A stretch of DNA of 64,000 nt from DAIQRJ01 sp963708795 (GTDB lineage: Bacteria; Actinomycetota; Actinomycetes; Propionibacteriales; DAIQRJ01), in the NCBI GenBank assembly GCA_963708795.1, contig CAVPUH010000001.1, positions 1 to 64,000 on the forward strand, written 5' to 3'. Made by a program: the position numbers and the translations under genes. The notes under the pieces were generated by a model that was not told the origin of the DNA, searched no databases, and saw only the letters and a list, made by a program, of their open reading frames with translations. This document shows positions 1-9,282 of this stretch, piece by piece. Each line of letters opens with the position of its first letter. Positions within the stretch are counted from its first letter, which is position 1.

Positions 1-302
1 GGGCTCGACGTTGAAAGGGCTGACGTTGCGGGCGACCTGCTCGCTGCCCTCGCCGCCGTCGGGGTCGAGACCGCGCCGGAACACGACCTCGAACACGCCT
101 TGGCCAGATCCGTCGGACGGGCAGAAGATCAGGCCGACGAGGTGCGGGGTGAGGGTGACGGGGACCGGCTGGGTGCGGCCTGGGAGAACATCACACCGGT
201 CATGTCGATGCGTGTCGAGGGCCCGGGTGCCTGGCGGAGCTCGAAGTTCTCGACGAACAGGGCGGACACGATCTGCATCGGGCGGGGCGTCGGGGAGGTC
301 AT
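1..302 (-). CDS. Partial hypothetical protein, possibly DUF6941-like; frameshifted and cut by the window edge
   Basis: The minus-strand protein opens with MTSPTPRPMQIVSALF, and the gene continues past the left edge. Near position 180 the reading frame must change: the upstream frame reads DMTGVMFSQAA and the next frame continues TQPVPVTLTPHLVGLIFCPSDG, which together look like one beta-rich domain. The opening (MQIVSALFVENFELR) resembles the DUF6941 family of small actinobacterial proteins of unknown role. That is a resemblance from memory, not a search result. No function is proposed. The bases from 303 to 546 hold no gene that I can support beyond the superoxide dismutase leader. Confidence 0.4.
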
Positions 303-546
303 CGGTCTCCAACCTAGGCCAGGCCGTGTCGAGCGACGTCTGCGCTGCTCACCTGGCACTGACGGTCCGCCGTCCGGGCAACACGATCGAAAATGTCAAC
401 CTGGCCTGCGCCCGAGGCAAGTCAGGTTAGAACGCAACGTTCGGCCCGGGACTCGCCCGCCGGTACCGCGCCCGCCCGGGCTCGTTTGATTGGGCCATCC
501 CGCGGGAACCGGTACGGTAAGCGTCGTTCCGATCCGAAGGAGAACC

Positions 547-1130
547 ATGGCCATCGAACTTCCCCCGCTCCCGTACGCCGACGACGTGCTCGATCCGCAC
601 ATCTCGGCGCGGACGATCAGCTTCCACTACGGCAAGCACCACGCCACCTACGTCGCCAACCTGAACGGGCTGATCGCCGGCACGCCGAACGAGGACAAGA
701 GCCTCGAGGAGATCATCGCCGGCGCCGAGCCGGGCGGCCTCTTCAACAACGCCGCCCAGGTCTGGAACCACACGTTCTACTGGAACAGCATGACGCCATC
801 GGGTGGCGGCGATCCGTCGGGCGATCTCGCCGTGGCGATCGACGCTTCGTTCGGCAGCGCGAGCGCGTGCTCAAGGAAGAGCTGCTCAACAAGGCCAAGG
901 GGAACTTCGGATCCGGCTGGACCTGGCTGGTGAAGGACGGTGACGGTCTCGCCGTCGTCAACACCGACGACGCCGACACGCCGATCAAGCACGGTCAGAC
1001 CCCGCTGCTCACCGTCGACGTGTGGGAGCACGCGTACTACCTCGACTACCAGAACGCCCGTCCGGCATATCTCGAGACGTTCGTCGAGAAGCTCCTGAAC
1101 TGGGAGTTCGCGGCCAGCAACTTCGCCTGA
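547..1130 (+). CDS. sodA: Fe/Mn superoxide dismutase, one frameshift
   Basis: Cytoplasmic superoxide dismutase that converts superoxide to oxygen and hydrogen peroxide. The ATG at 547 has an AAGGAG ribosome site five bases upstream. Metal ligands are visible: His27 (FHYGKHH), His75 (QVWNH), and the Asp and His of DVWEHAYYLDY near the C-terminus. The frame breaks near 865: the first part runs to DASFGSAS and the second resumes at VLKEELLNKAKGNFGSG. A one-base indel restores a protein of about 194 residues, the normal size for this family. The FNNAAQVWNH and GSGWTWLV segments are standard for bacterial Fe/Mn enzymes. Metal choice cannot be decided from sequence alone. Confidence 0.88.
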
Positions 1131-1189
1131 CCAGCGTGTCGTCGCTGCGTACGGCCCTTCCCGACCCTCACGGGCCGGGGAGGGCTAGC

Positions 1190-1874
1190 GTGACCGCGGA
1201 CATGACCACGACCGACGCGTTTGCCGCTCCGCCGACTCCGGCGGTGGAGGAGCGGTCGACACGCTACCAGATCCTCGACGCCGCCCTCGCCTGCTTCGCC
1301 CACGACGGCTACAACGGAACCTCGCTGAACGACATCGTCGCCGAGGTGGGGATCCGCCGCCAGTCGTTGCTCCACCACTTCGCCTCCAAGGAAGTGCTGT
1401 ACGGCGAGGTGTTCGAGCGCCTCCTGTCGGACTGGTTCGCCAGGCTCGCGGTCGCCATCGAGTCGCGGGCCACGGGATGGCAGAAGGTCGAACAGGTCTT
1501 GCGGGCCGGGTTCGGATTCTTCGCCGACAACCCGTCGTACGTGACGCTGATGCGTCGTGAGGCGATCGACGGCGGATCGCACCTCGGCATCGATCTCGCC
1601 GCGGTGCTCCGGCCGATGTTCGACCAGGCCGCCGCCTACTTCCGCCGCGAGATGGCCAGGGGCACGTTCCGCGAGCAGAACCCCGAACAGCTGCTGCTCA
1701 CCGGGTACGGCGCGGTCGCTCAGCTACTTCTCGGACGCCTGCTGTTCCTCGAAGGTCTGCTCGACGAGAACCCGCTCGCGGCGGCTGCCCTCGAGCGCCG
1801 GCGCGAGCACATCATCGAGTTCTTCGGGGGCTGCCCTGATCCCTGTCGAAACGGCCGCCGTCGGACCCCGGTAA
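1190..1874 (+). CDS. TetR/AcrR family transcriptional regulator, frameshift at the C-terminus
   Basis: DNA-binding repressor of the TetR family, about 228 residues. The N-terminal helix-turn-helix is clear: TRYQILDAALACFAHDGYNGTSLNDIVAEVGI followed by the recognition helix RRQSLLHHF. The GTG at 1190 has an upstream GGGGAGGG; an ATG at 1202 is the alternative start. The uncorrected frame runs on to 1915 with an unlikely Cys/Arg-rich tail. Removing one G from the five-G run at 1826-1830 gives EFFGAALIPVETAAVGPR and a stop at 1874, so this looks like a homopolymer insertion. The ligand is unknown. The neighbouring acyl-CoA synthetase gene starts about 80 bases downstream and could be a target. 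Confidence 0.8.
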
Positions 1875-1957
1875 TGATGTTGGCGTCGGGCATCGTGGCC
1901 AGCACGGGCGCCTGAGAATCCCGCGGTTCGGGCTGGCGCGCCGGTACGGTTTGCTCG

Positions 1958-4171
1958 ATGTCATCTGTGACCGATCCGTCCACGAACGCGGCCCAAGCGC
2001 CGTCGACGACGCTGTCCGAACGCGACGAAAAGCAGCTGCTCGCGGGGTACGGCTGTCCGACTGCCGCGGTATGCCGGTCGCCGATCCGAACGCGGCCGGC
2101 GACGCCGCTGACGCTATCGGCTATCCGGTCGTCGCCAAGCTCAACGGCGACGCCATCGTCCACAAGACCGAGCGCGGGCTCGTTCGCCTCGGGCTCGCGG
2201 TCGCCGGACGCGGTCGAGGCGGCCGCCGCCGACCTCCTGGCGGCCGCCCTCCCGGAGACGGCGAGGTACGGCCTGCTCGTGGCGCCGATGGTGCGGGGAA
2301 CGCGGCGGAGCTCATCGCCGGTGTGTCCTCGACCCGCAGTTCGGCACGACGGTGATGCTCGGCCTCGGCGGCGTGCTCGCCGAGGCGGTCGCCGACGTCG
2401 TGTTCCGACCTGCGCCGGTCGCCGGATCGCCACGGCCGACGAGATGATCGACGACCTAGCTACCCAGGCTCCTGGTCACCGTTCCGGTTCGGCGCCAGCC
2501 GGCGGTCGACCGGGAGCGAACTCGTCGCCGTCGCTCGTCGGGCTGGCCGACTGGCCGCCGAGTGACGCGGACGTCGCCTCGTCGACCTCAACCCGCTGAT
2601 CGTCGGCGCCGACGGCCGGTGCCAGTGGCCGTCGACGCCCTCGTGGAGCTGCGAGCGTGCGGCCGACGGATCGCCCGCCGTCGCGCCCGTGCCCCGGTGC
2701 CGTGGTGAACGAGCAGTTCCGTGCCCTGTTCGAGCCGAGGGCGTGGTGGTCACCGGCGTGTCGAGCCACCCGGGCAAGTTCGGCTTCGTGCTCGCTCCAC
2801 AACGTGCTCGCCGGCGGCTTCGAGGGTCCCGTGTTCGCCACCAACCTCCAGGGCGAAGAAGTGCTCGGCGTGAAGACGGTCGCCGACATCGAGGAGCTCC
2901 CGACGGCGCGATGCGACCTGGTGTCGTGCTGCACGCCGGCGACCGGTGAACCCGGCGTTGCTCCGTGCGTGCGCGCGCAAGGGCATCCGGGCCGCGTTCC
3001 TCACGTCGGCGGGCTACGGCGAAGCCGGTGAGGACGGTCGCCGTGCCGCCGAAGCGCGAGCTCGTCGAGCTCTGCGACGACCTCGGCATCCTGCTGGCCG
3101 GGCCCAACGGCCAGGGTCTGGTGTCCACGCCGGCCAAGCTGTGCGCCCAGTTCGTGGGCCCCGTACCCGCCGCCGGGCGCATCGGCCTCGCCAGCCAGTC
3201 CGGCAACATCGTGTCGAGCTTCCAGAACTGGGCCGTGCAGTCGGGGGTCGGCATCAGCCGGGCGGTGTCGGCCGGCAACGCCGCCGCCGTCACCGTCGCC
3301 GACTACCTCGACTTCTACGCCGACGACCCGCGCACCGCCGTCGGGCTGGCCTACGTGGAGGGCATCGCCGACGGCCGGGCCTTCTTCGACCGGGTGCGGG
3401 CGATCGCCGCGCCGCCAGCCCCTCGTGCTGGTGAAGGGGGGACCACCGAGGGCGGGCGAGCGCGCGCGGCCGCGCACACCGGCGCCCTCGCCGCCAACGA
3501 CCGGATCTTCGACGGCGCCATGCGCCAGGCCCGGCGTGATGCGGGCCGCCGACGTGGAGGAGGCGTTCGAGGCGGCGGCCACCTTCGCCACGCAGCCGCG
3601 CCCGAAGGGCCCCAACGTCGGCCGTGGTGACCACGGCCGGGGGCTGGGGCGTGGTGACGGCCGACGCCATCACCCGCCACCGCGACCTCGCGCTGCTGCC
3701 GCTCCCGACGACCTGCAGGCGCCGCCATCGACGCAGAAGCTGCCGCCCCGCTGGAGCCGCAACAACCCGATCGACCTGCGCCGGCGCCGAGACCCGCGAC
3801 ACGATCCCGGATGTGCTGCAGCTCGTCGCCGAGCACCCGGACGTGCACTCGGTCATCTCCTCGGCCTCGGCGTCCAGTCGAACGAGGCGAAGCTCATGCG
3901 CAACGGCCGCTTCTATCCCGACTACGGCCTCGACCGGATCGTCGAGTTCCACGAGCGCCAGGACGCCCGGTACGCCGAGACGGCGGCGGCGGTCAGCGAA
4001 GCCACCGGCAAGCCCGTCCTCGCCGCCAGCGAGCTCGGCGTGGTCGATCCCGGCCAACCCGGGGCCGGCGGCGGTGCGCCGCCGGGGCGGCTGTGCTACG
4101 CGTCGGCCAACCGGGCCGTCACCGCCCTCGGCCACCTCACCCGCTACGCCAGGTTCGATCGACGCCCATGA
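1958..4171 (+). pseudogene. Acyl-CoA synthetase (NDP-forming), broken by many frameshifts
   Basis: Related to ADP-forming acetate-CoA ligases, which make ATP from an acyl-CoA or run in reverse. In pieces across all three frames one can read an N-terminal ATP-grasp domain (AIGYPVVAKLNGDAIVHKTE, then GTTVMLGLGGVLAEAVADV), a CoA-binding Rossmann domain (GVVVTGVSSHPGKFGF, GVFATN-like loop) and the succinyl-CoA-synthetase-like flavodoxin domains (IGLASQSGN, then AVVTTAGGWGVVTAD). Rejoined, the product would be about 735 residues, usual for the fused form. At least seven frame changes are needed, far more than in genes right of 9.2 kb. The last codons (RFDRRP, stop) overlap the ATG of the next gene as ATGA, so the original operon structure survives. 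Sequence error is likelier than true decay. Confidence 0.7.
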
Positions 4172-5675
4172 ACGTCGTCACTGACCGGTCGCGGGCGCGC
4201 CCGGGCGGCGCCGCCTGGTGGCCCTGCTGGCGGTGGCCGCCATCGTGCCGCCCACCCTCCTCCTGTCGGGTGGCGACGTCGTGCGGCCACCACGGCCGAG
4301 CGGGGGGAGCCGGCAGCGGTGGCCGTCGCACCGGCGAGCACCGGCACCGCCCACGTCGCCACGCCGCTCCTGTCGGCGCCGCGTGCGCCGGGCATGGTCA
4401 CGGGCCAGCTCGCCACGAAGGACCTCCTGACCGGCCTCCAGCAGTTCACCGCCGACCTGCCCGCCCCGACGTGCGTGACCGTGGCGATCGACGGGGCGGT
4501 GGTGTACGACACCAACGGCGGCGAGCCGGTCCTGCCGGCGTCGAACATGAAGCTGGTGGTGGCGGCGGTCGCCCTCGAACGGCTCGGCGCCGGCTACCGC
4601 TACACGACGGCGGTGAAGCAGGCGGCCGACGGGCGACGCTGTACCTCGTCGGCAGCGGCGACCCGGTGCTGTCGAGCCAGGCGTACCTCGACGCCGCGGC
4701 GGCGGCCGCCGCCCACAACAGCGCCTCGGGTTCGCTATCGGAGCCGCCGGTCGACATCCACACGCCTGTGGAGCAGCTGGCCGACGCCGTGGTGGCCGCC
4801 GGGGTCACCCAGGTGCCGGCGGTCGTGGCCGACGACAGCCGCTACGACGGCGAGCGCTTCGTGCCGTCGTGGCCGGCGAGCTACGCCGCCGGGTTGGAGG
4901 CCGGCCCGCTCGGCGCCCTCATGATCGACGACGCCTTCGCCACGTTCACGCCGAAGTTCACGCTGGCGGCCGATCCCGGCAAGCAGGCGGCCGTCGAGTT
5001 CGCCGATCCTGCTCCGCCAGCGGGGCGTGACGGTCGATGCCACCCGCCCGGGTCCGGCGCCGGCGGACGCCGCCGCCGTCGCCTCGATCCAGTCGCCGCC
5101 GCTCAGCGACGTGGTGACGGAGATGATGGTGACGAGCGACAACAACACCGCCGAGATGGTCGTCAAGGAAAGCCTGGGTTCGACGACGCCGGCGTCGGTG
5201 GCCGAGAGGCCGGGCTGGCGGTCATCGACCGCTCGCTGATGGGCTGGGGGTCGACACCGCCCCGATCGTGCTCGCCGACGGCTCCGGGCTCAGCCCCGAC
5301 AACCGCGTGACGTGCGCCGCCCTCCTCACCGTGCTCGAGCAGGGCGATCCGGCGAGCCCGATGGGGACCGGCTTGCCGATCGCCGGCCAGACCGGCACGT
5401 TGTCCGACGTCTTCGCTGACCACCCGATCGTGGGTCGCCTGCTCGGCAAGACCGGCACCCTCAGCAATCCTCCGTTCAACAGTGATCCGCCGGCGGTCAA
5501 GGCGCTCGCCGGGTACGTGCCGGTGGATGGTGGGTCGGTGATCGAGTATGCGCTCGTGCTGAACGGGCCGACGATCTCGGACCAGAGCGAGTACCGCCCG
5601 GTGTGGACTGCGCTCGCCGACGTGCTGGCCACCTATCCGAACGGCCCCACGCCAGCCGAACTGGGGATCGGGTAG
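4168..5675 (+). CDS. dacB: D-alanyl-D-alanine carboxypeptidase/endopeptidase, peptidase S13 (DacB-like), several frameshifts
   Basis: Exported low-molecular-weight penicillin-binding protein that trims peptidoglycan stem peptides. After a short cytoplasmic start there is a hydrophobic segment (LVALLAVAAIVPPTLLL). Active-site motifs are present: SxxK in LPASNMKL, SxN in TSDNNTAEM and KTG in LLGKTGTL. The start ATG overlaps the upstream stop as ATGA. Frame changes are needed near 4215, 4300, 4630, 5020, 5180 and 5250. The C-terminal 135 residues (from ADGSGLSPDNR) are continuous. A second S13-type gene follows after 3 bases, so this is a tandem pair. Confidence 0.75.
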
Positions 5676-5678
5676 GCC

Positions 5679-6099
5679 GTGCGCGTCGACCTCGTCGCCC
5701 CGCCCATCCGCTATCCGCGGACGCCGCTGCTCGCCCTGTTGTTGGTGGCCGTGATCCCGGTCGCTGCGTTGGTGCCCCTCCTGGTCTGGTCCGACGCGAA
5801 GGCCGACGAGTACGAGGCCAGCCAGGCGGCGGAGGACGCCGTGACGGGTGTGACGACCACCGTTCCCGCCGGCGGGCAGGTCGGCGCCGCGGCCCCCCTG
5901 ACCACCGGGCTGTTCGACTTCCGCCGCGCCCCCGAGGCCGTCGCGGCGGTCGCCAACGCCAATGCGCTCGCCGAGCAGGTCGACCAGGTGTACGGGTACG
6001 TGGGCCCGCGGTCGTGCTCGTCGGTGTCGGTCGATGGCCGTCACGTGACCGGCACGAACGAACAGACGCCGGTCATCCCGGCGAGCATCCAGAAGTTGA
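5679..6099 (+). pseudogene. Second peptidase S13-like carboxypeptidase, truncated at the SxxK motif
   Basis: The GTG at 5679 lies 3 bases after the previous stop. The protein has a clear N-terminal membrane anchor (LLALLLVAVIPVAALVPLLVW), a linker, and then the start of an S13 catalytic domain: SCSSVSVDGRHVTGTNEQ and VIPASIQKL. The reading stops being carboxypeptidase right after the SxxK lysine (AGC ATC CAG AAG, 6085-6096) and becomes replication-initiator sequence in the same frame. The SxN and KTG motifs are missing. The anchor-plus-VIPAS layout parallels the gene before it, so this was probably a tandem duplicate. Deletion by the mobile element or a misassembly would both explain the cut. 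Confidence 0.65.
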
Positions 6100-7399
6100 G
6101 GAATCTGTGGTCGACCCGGCGTCGGTCGGATGTGGCGGACCTGCCGCGGGCGCCGATGGATCCCCGGACGGTGGGGCGGGTGTTCACCTCCCGGAAGGGC
6201 GGGAGTACCGGCCGTCGATGTTCCTCACCCTCACCCTGCCCTCCTACGGAGAGGTCGCGCCGTCGGGTGCACCGAGGGAATCCGGGCCGTACGACTATCG
6301 GCGGGCCGCGTTGGACGCGTTGCATTTCCCGCGGCTGCTGGACCGGTTCTGGCAGAACCTCCGCCGCTGCGCCGGCTACAAGGTGCAGTACTTCGCCGCC
6401 GTCGAACCCCAACGCCGGCTCGCGCTCCACCTGCACGCCGCGATCCGGGGAGCGATCGCCCGGGCCGTCTCCGGCAGGTGGTCGACCGCGCACCTACGTG
6501 CAGATCTGGTGGCCGACGTTCGACCAGCCCGTCTACATCGACCGGGTGCCGGTGTGGACCGGGACGCGACTACACCGACCCGGACACCGGGGAGATCCTC
6601 ACCACCTGGCAGCAGGCCCTCGACGCCGGTGACACGTCCGGTGCATGTGGGGCGGTTCGGCACCCAGCTGGACATGGCCGGGATCATCGCCCCCTCCGAG
6701 GACGCCGACCGGGCCGTCCGCTACCTGACCAAGTACCTGACCAAGTCCATCACCGACGTGCACGCGTCTGATGACGGGATCGACCCCGCCTACGAAGCCC
6801 ACGTCGACCGGCTGCACGCCGAACTCGAGTACCTCCCCTGCGGCGCGATCTGCGCGAACTGGTTGCGCTACGGGATCCAACCCCGCGACCCCGGCCCCGG
6901 CCTCATCCCCGGACGCTGTCTCTCCGGCGCGCATGATCGGGAGAACCTCGGCCACGCCGGCCGCCGCGTCCTGGTCTCCCGCGACTGGTCCGGCAAAACA
7001 CTCACCGAGCACCGGGCCGATCGGGCCACCGTCGTCCGCGAAGCCCTGGCCAACGCCGGGATCGAGGCGCCAGAGATGGACCGGCTCGCCGCCACCGTCA
7101 CCCTCGACGACGGGACACCCCGGTTCCGGTGGTCCGACCTCGAACCCGACAGCCCCACCTACACCACCGCCCTCGTCGCGTCCGTCATCGAGGCGCAGCG
7201 CTGGCGGGCTCAGTACGACGCCGCCAAAACCCTCCTCGTCGACGCCGCGGCGCCTGTGGATACCCGTTCAGCAACTGGCACGGGTGACGGCGACTGCTGC
7301 TCGGCCTCCCCCGATCCCCAGCTGACCTTCACGGTCTACGGGCCGGTGGTCAGGGTGAAATCCGCAGGACGCGAAGCGCCCTTGACGACCGGGCCGTAG
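6100..7399 (+). pseudogene. RepSA-like replication initiator, 5'-truncated and frameshifted
   Basis: Replication initiator of the family used by actinobacterial plasmids and AICEs. Readable blocks include DLPRAPMDPRTVGRVF (6130-6190), REYRPSMFLTLTLPSYG (about 6210), YDYRRAALDALHFP, FWQNLRRCAGYKVQYF with AVEPQRRLALHLHAAIRG, then YLTKYLTKSI (about 6725) and CANWLRYGIQP. The HLHAAIRG block is the metal-binding HxH-like motif of HUH-type relaxase/Rep relatives. Frame changes occur near 6195, 6475 and 6560-6650. The N-terminal zinc-finger portion expected before DLPRAP is absent at the junction. From 6650 to the stop at 7399 the frame is open. Confidence 0.75.
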
Positions 7400-7456
7400 A
7401 CCACACCATCCACCTCGGGGGAGGCCGAACCCCCAACCCACGAACAGGAGACGGTC

Positions 7457-7631
7457 ATGGAGCGGGAACTTCTCGACGGTCGCCGAGACAGCCGAGCTGC
7501 TGCATCTGAGCCGATCCCGGGTCTACGAGCTGATGGACGCCAACGTCCTCGCCTCGGTGCGGATCAGGCGAGCACGCCGCGTATCGGCGGCATCGGTCGA
7601 GCGTCACCTCAGTAGGCAGGTGTCGGCATGA
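7457..7631 (+). CDS. Excisionase-like helix-turn-helix protein (MerR/AlpA type), frameshift after the start
   Basis: Small winged-helix protein of about 57 residues. The recognisable stretch is FSTVAETAELLHLSRSRVY, then ELMDANVLASVRI and a terminal basic segment, the layout of excisionase/helix-turn-helix domains encoded between rep and int in AICEs. An AGGAG lies 8 bases before the ATG at 7457, but a one-base indel within the first five codons is needed to enter the helix-turn-helix frame. The stop overlaps the next start (ATGA, 7628-7631). It probably bends DNA for element excision. Confidence 0.6.
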
Positions 7632-7913
7632 GCGGCCAGGGGGTCCAGGTCGCCGGAGGCTCGAACTCGGATCGTTCGCGAAGACGGTCGGACTGCGAGT
7701 GGTTGCGGGTGCGCGCGTTGTATGACCTGACCGAGACGATGGAGCTGCTGAGTTTGAGCAGGTCGCGAGCTGTACCGGCTCATCCGGAAGCATCGGCTGG
7801 TGACGGTGACGCAAGGTCGTAGGCGTCTGGTGCCCGCGGCGTCGATCGCCAAGTACGTGGCGTTGCTGGAGCGTGAGGCAGGCGCGGGTGGTGACGATGG
7901 ACGCGCGGCGTAG
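7628..7913 (+). CDS. Second excisionase-like helix-turn-helix protein, one frameshift
   Basis: The start ATG overlaps the preceding stop. The protein reads LRVRALYDLTETMELLSLSRS and, after a one-base shift near 7768, ELYRLIRKHRLVTVTQGRR then LVPAASIAKYVALLERE. This is the same helix-turn-helix excisionase layout as its neighbour, about 95 residues with an N-terminal Ser/Arg-rich extension. Two adjacent excisionase-like genes suggest duplication within the element, or one excisionase and one regulator. No further function can be inferred. Confidence 0.55.
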
Positions 7914-7961
7914 ACGGGGATGCCTCTGCGGGCGGATTCTTGCGTGGGTGCGGAGCGTCCG

Positions 7962-9185
7962 ATGAGTGTGCAGCGGCTGGTGTCGCCGTCGGGCCGGGTG
8001 CGCTATCGGGCTCGGGTGAAGTCTCATGGTCGCGAGGTGGCGACGCGGGTGTTCGACCGGCGCTCGGACGCGATCGCGTGGGATCACGAGCAGTCGCGCA
8101 GGTTGCGGCTCGGCGAGTGGATTGATCCGCGTCGCGGGTCTGGTTCCGTTGTCGGAGGTTGCAGCGTCGTGGCTGGAGACTCGGAGTGCGGTCAAGCGGT
8201 GGACGAGGGAGACGGATGCGGCCGTGTGGCGGCGTTACATCGAGCCGAGGTTCGGTGCGTGGCCGGTCGCGTCGATCACGGTTGCCGAGGTGGCGACGTG
8301 GCTCGGGGGCGTGTTGTCCGAGGTGCCGCGCCCTGCCTCGGCGAAGCGGGCTCTGGCGACGTTGCGGTTGATCTTGGCGCACGCGGTTGCTGATCGAGCG
8401 GGTGACGCGGAATGTGGCCGCTGCCGTTCGGTGCTCCGCGGGGTGGGGCTCGCCGTGAGGGTCGGCGTTGCGGTGTCGATGAGGTCCGCGCGCTGCGGGC
8501 GGCGTGTTCTGGTCGTTACGGCGACCTGGTCGTGGTGCTGGCGTTCACGGGTCTGCGTTGGGGTGAGCTGGCGGGTCTTCAGGTGGGCGACCTGGTGTCG
8601 GTGCCGGGTCGGGGTCTGCGGGTGCAGCGAGCGCTGTTGGCGAGCAGCGAGGGCGGCGCTCTGTATGTGGACTCGGTGAAGTCGGGCCGCTCGCGGACGG
8701 TGCCGCTGTTGCCGGAGGTGGTGGATGATCGTGGATCGATGGGCGGCGGAGCCGGCCTCTGTCGGCGTGGCTGTTCCATGCGCCGGGCGGCGGTCCGCTG
8801 CGGGAGACGAATTGGAAGCGATCGGTCAAGTGGACGGAGGCGACGAAGGCGATCGGCGTTCCGACGCTCAGGGTGCATGACCTGAGGCATACGGCGGCGT
8901 CGATCTGGCTGGCCTCGGGGGCCGATCCGAAGGTGGTGCAGCGGGTGTCTGGGTCATGCGTCGGCGGCGATGACGATGGACCTGTATGGACATTTGATCG
9001 ATGACAACCTGTGGACGGCTGCGGCGCGTCTTGGGGACATGACGGGGGCATTCGAGCCGGTCGTGCGCGAGTTACGCGCGGGTGGTCTGATGGTGCAGGG
9101 CTGTGACCTGCGGGTTTGGGTGGAGCCGCCTGTCGGAATCGAACCGACGACCTTCTCATTACGAGTGAGATGCTCTGCCGACTGA
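7962..9185 (+). pseudogene. int: Tyrosine recombinase (integrase) of the element, multiple frameshifts
   Basis: Site-specific recombinase that would integrate the element into tRNA-Thr. The N-terminal arm-binding segment reads SPSGRVRYRARVKSHGREV, the core-binding domain ETDAAVWRRYIEPRFGAW, and the catalytic domain keeps the R of TGLRWGELAGLQ, the K of VKSGRSRTVPL, HDLRHTA and LGHASAAMTMDLYGHL (the Tyr nucleophile). Frame changes fall near 8135, 8400-8470, 8715 and 8945. The last frame stays open across the tRNA antisense strand to 9185; the functional end was probably near 9090 (ELRAGGL). With all catalytic residues present, the ancestral enzyme was active. Confidence 0.75.
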
Positions 9186-9196
9186 GCTAAGGCGGC
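9124..9196 (-). tRNA. tRNA-Thr(CGT)
   Basis: On the minus strand a full cloverleaf can be drawn: acceptor GCCGCCT paired with AGGCGGC, D-arm AGCTCAGTCGGCAGAGC, anticodon arm TCTCA-CTCGTAA-TGAGA with anticodon CGT, and T-arm with GGTTCGATTCC. The length is 73 nucleotides with discriminator base T and no encoded CCA. The integrase gene of the adjoining element runs into its 3' end, so this tRNA is the likely attB target. Confidence 0.95.
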
Positions 9197-9282
9197 CGGG
9201 CAGGGTGTGTGACCCGGACCGACGCGAGAGTCTACCGATGTCCCTCGCCATGGGCGAAACCGGCAGCCCGGAGCGCCTGAGG

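Larger units (their letters stand above)
6100..9196 (+). mobile_element. Remnant of an actinobacterial integrative element (AICE-type) at tRNA-Thr
   Basis: Gene order rep - xis - xis - int, with int pointing into the 3' end of tRNA-Thr(CGT), is the core of actinobacterial integrative and conjugative elements such as pSAM2. The right boundary is the tRNA gene. The left boundary is abrupt: the rep gene lacks its beginning and is joined to a truncated carboxypeptidase gene. No tra (FtsK-like) gene and no second copy of the tRNA 3' end are visible near 6.1 kb, so attL was not found. All four genes carry frameshifts. Only the replication/integration module is present. Confidence 0.6.

Noticed and set aside
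3811..4300. A plus-strand ORF that runs from the synthetase end into dacB
   Set aside because: It is a composite of two out-of-frame tails; the conserved ends and starts fit the ATGA overlap at 4168 instead.
9100..9185. Coding function of the int frame across the tRNA
   Set aside because: The peptide PPVGIEPTTFS is a common spurious prediction from tRNA antisense strands; no domain requires it.
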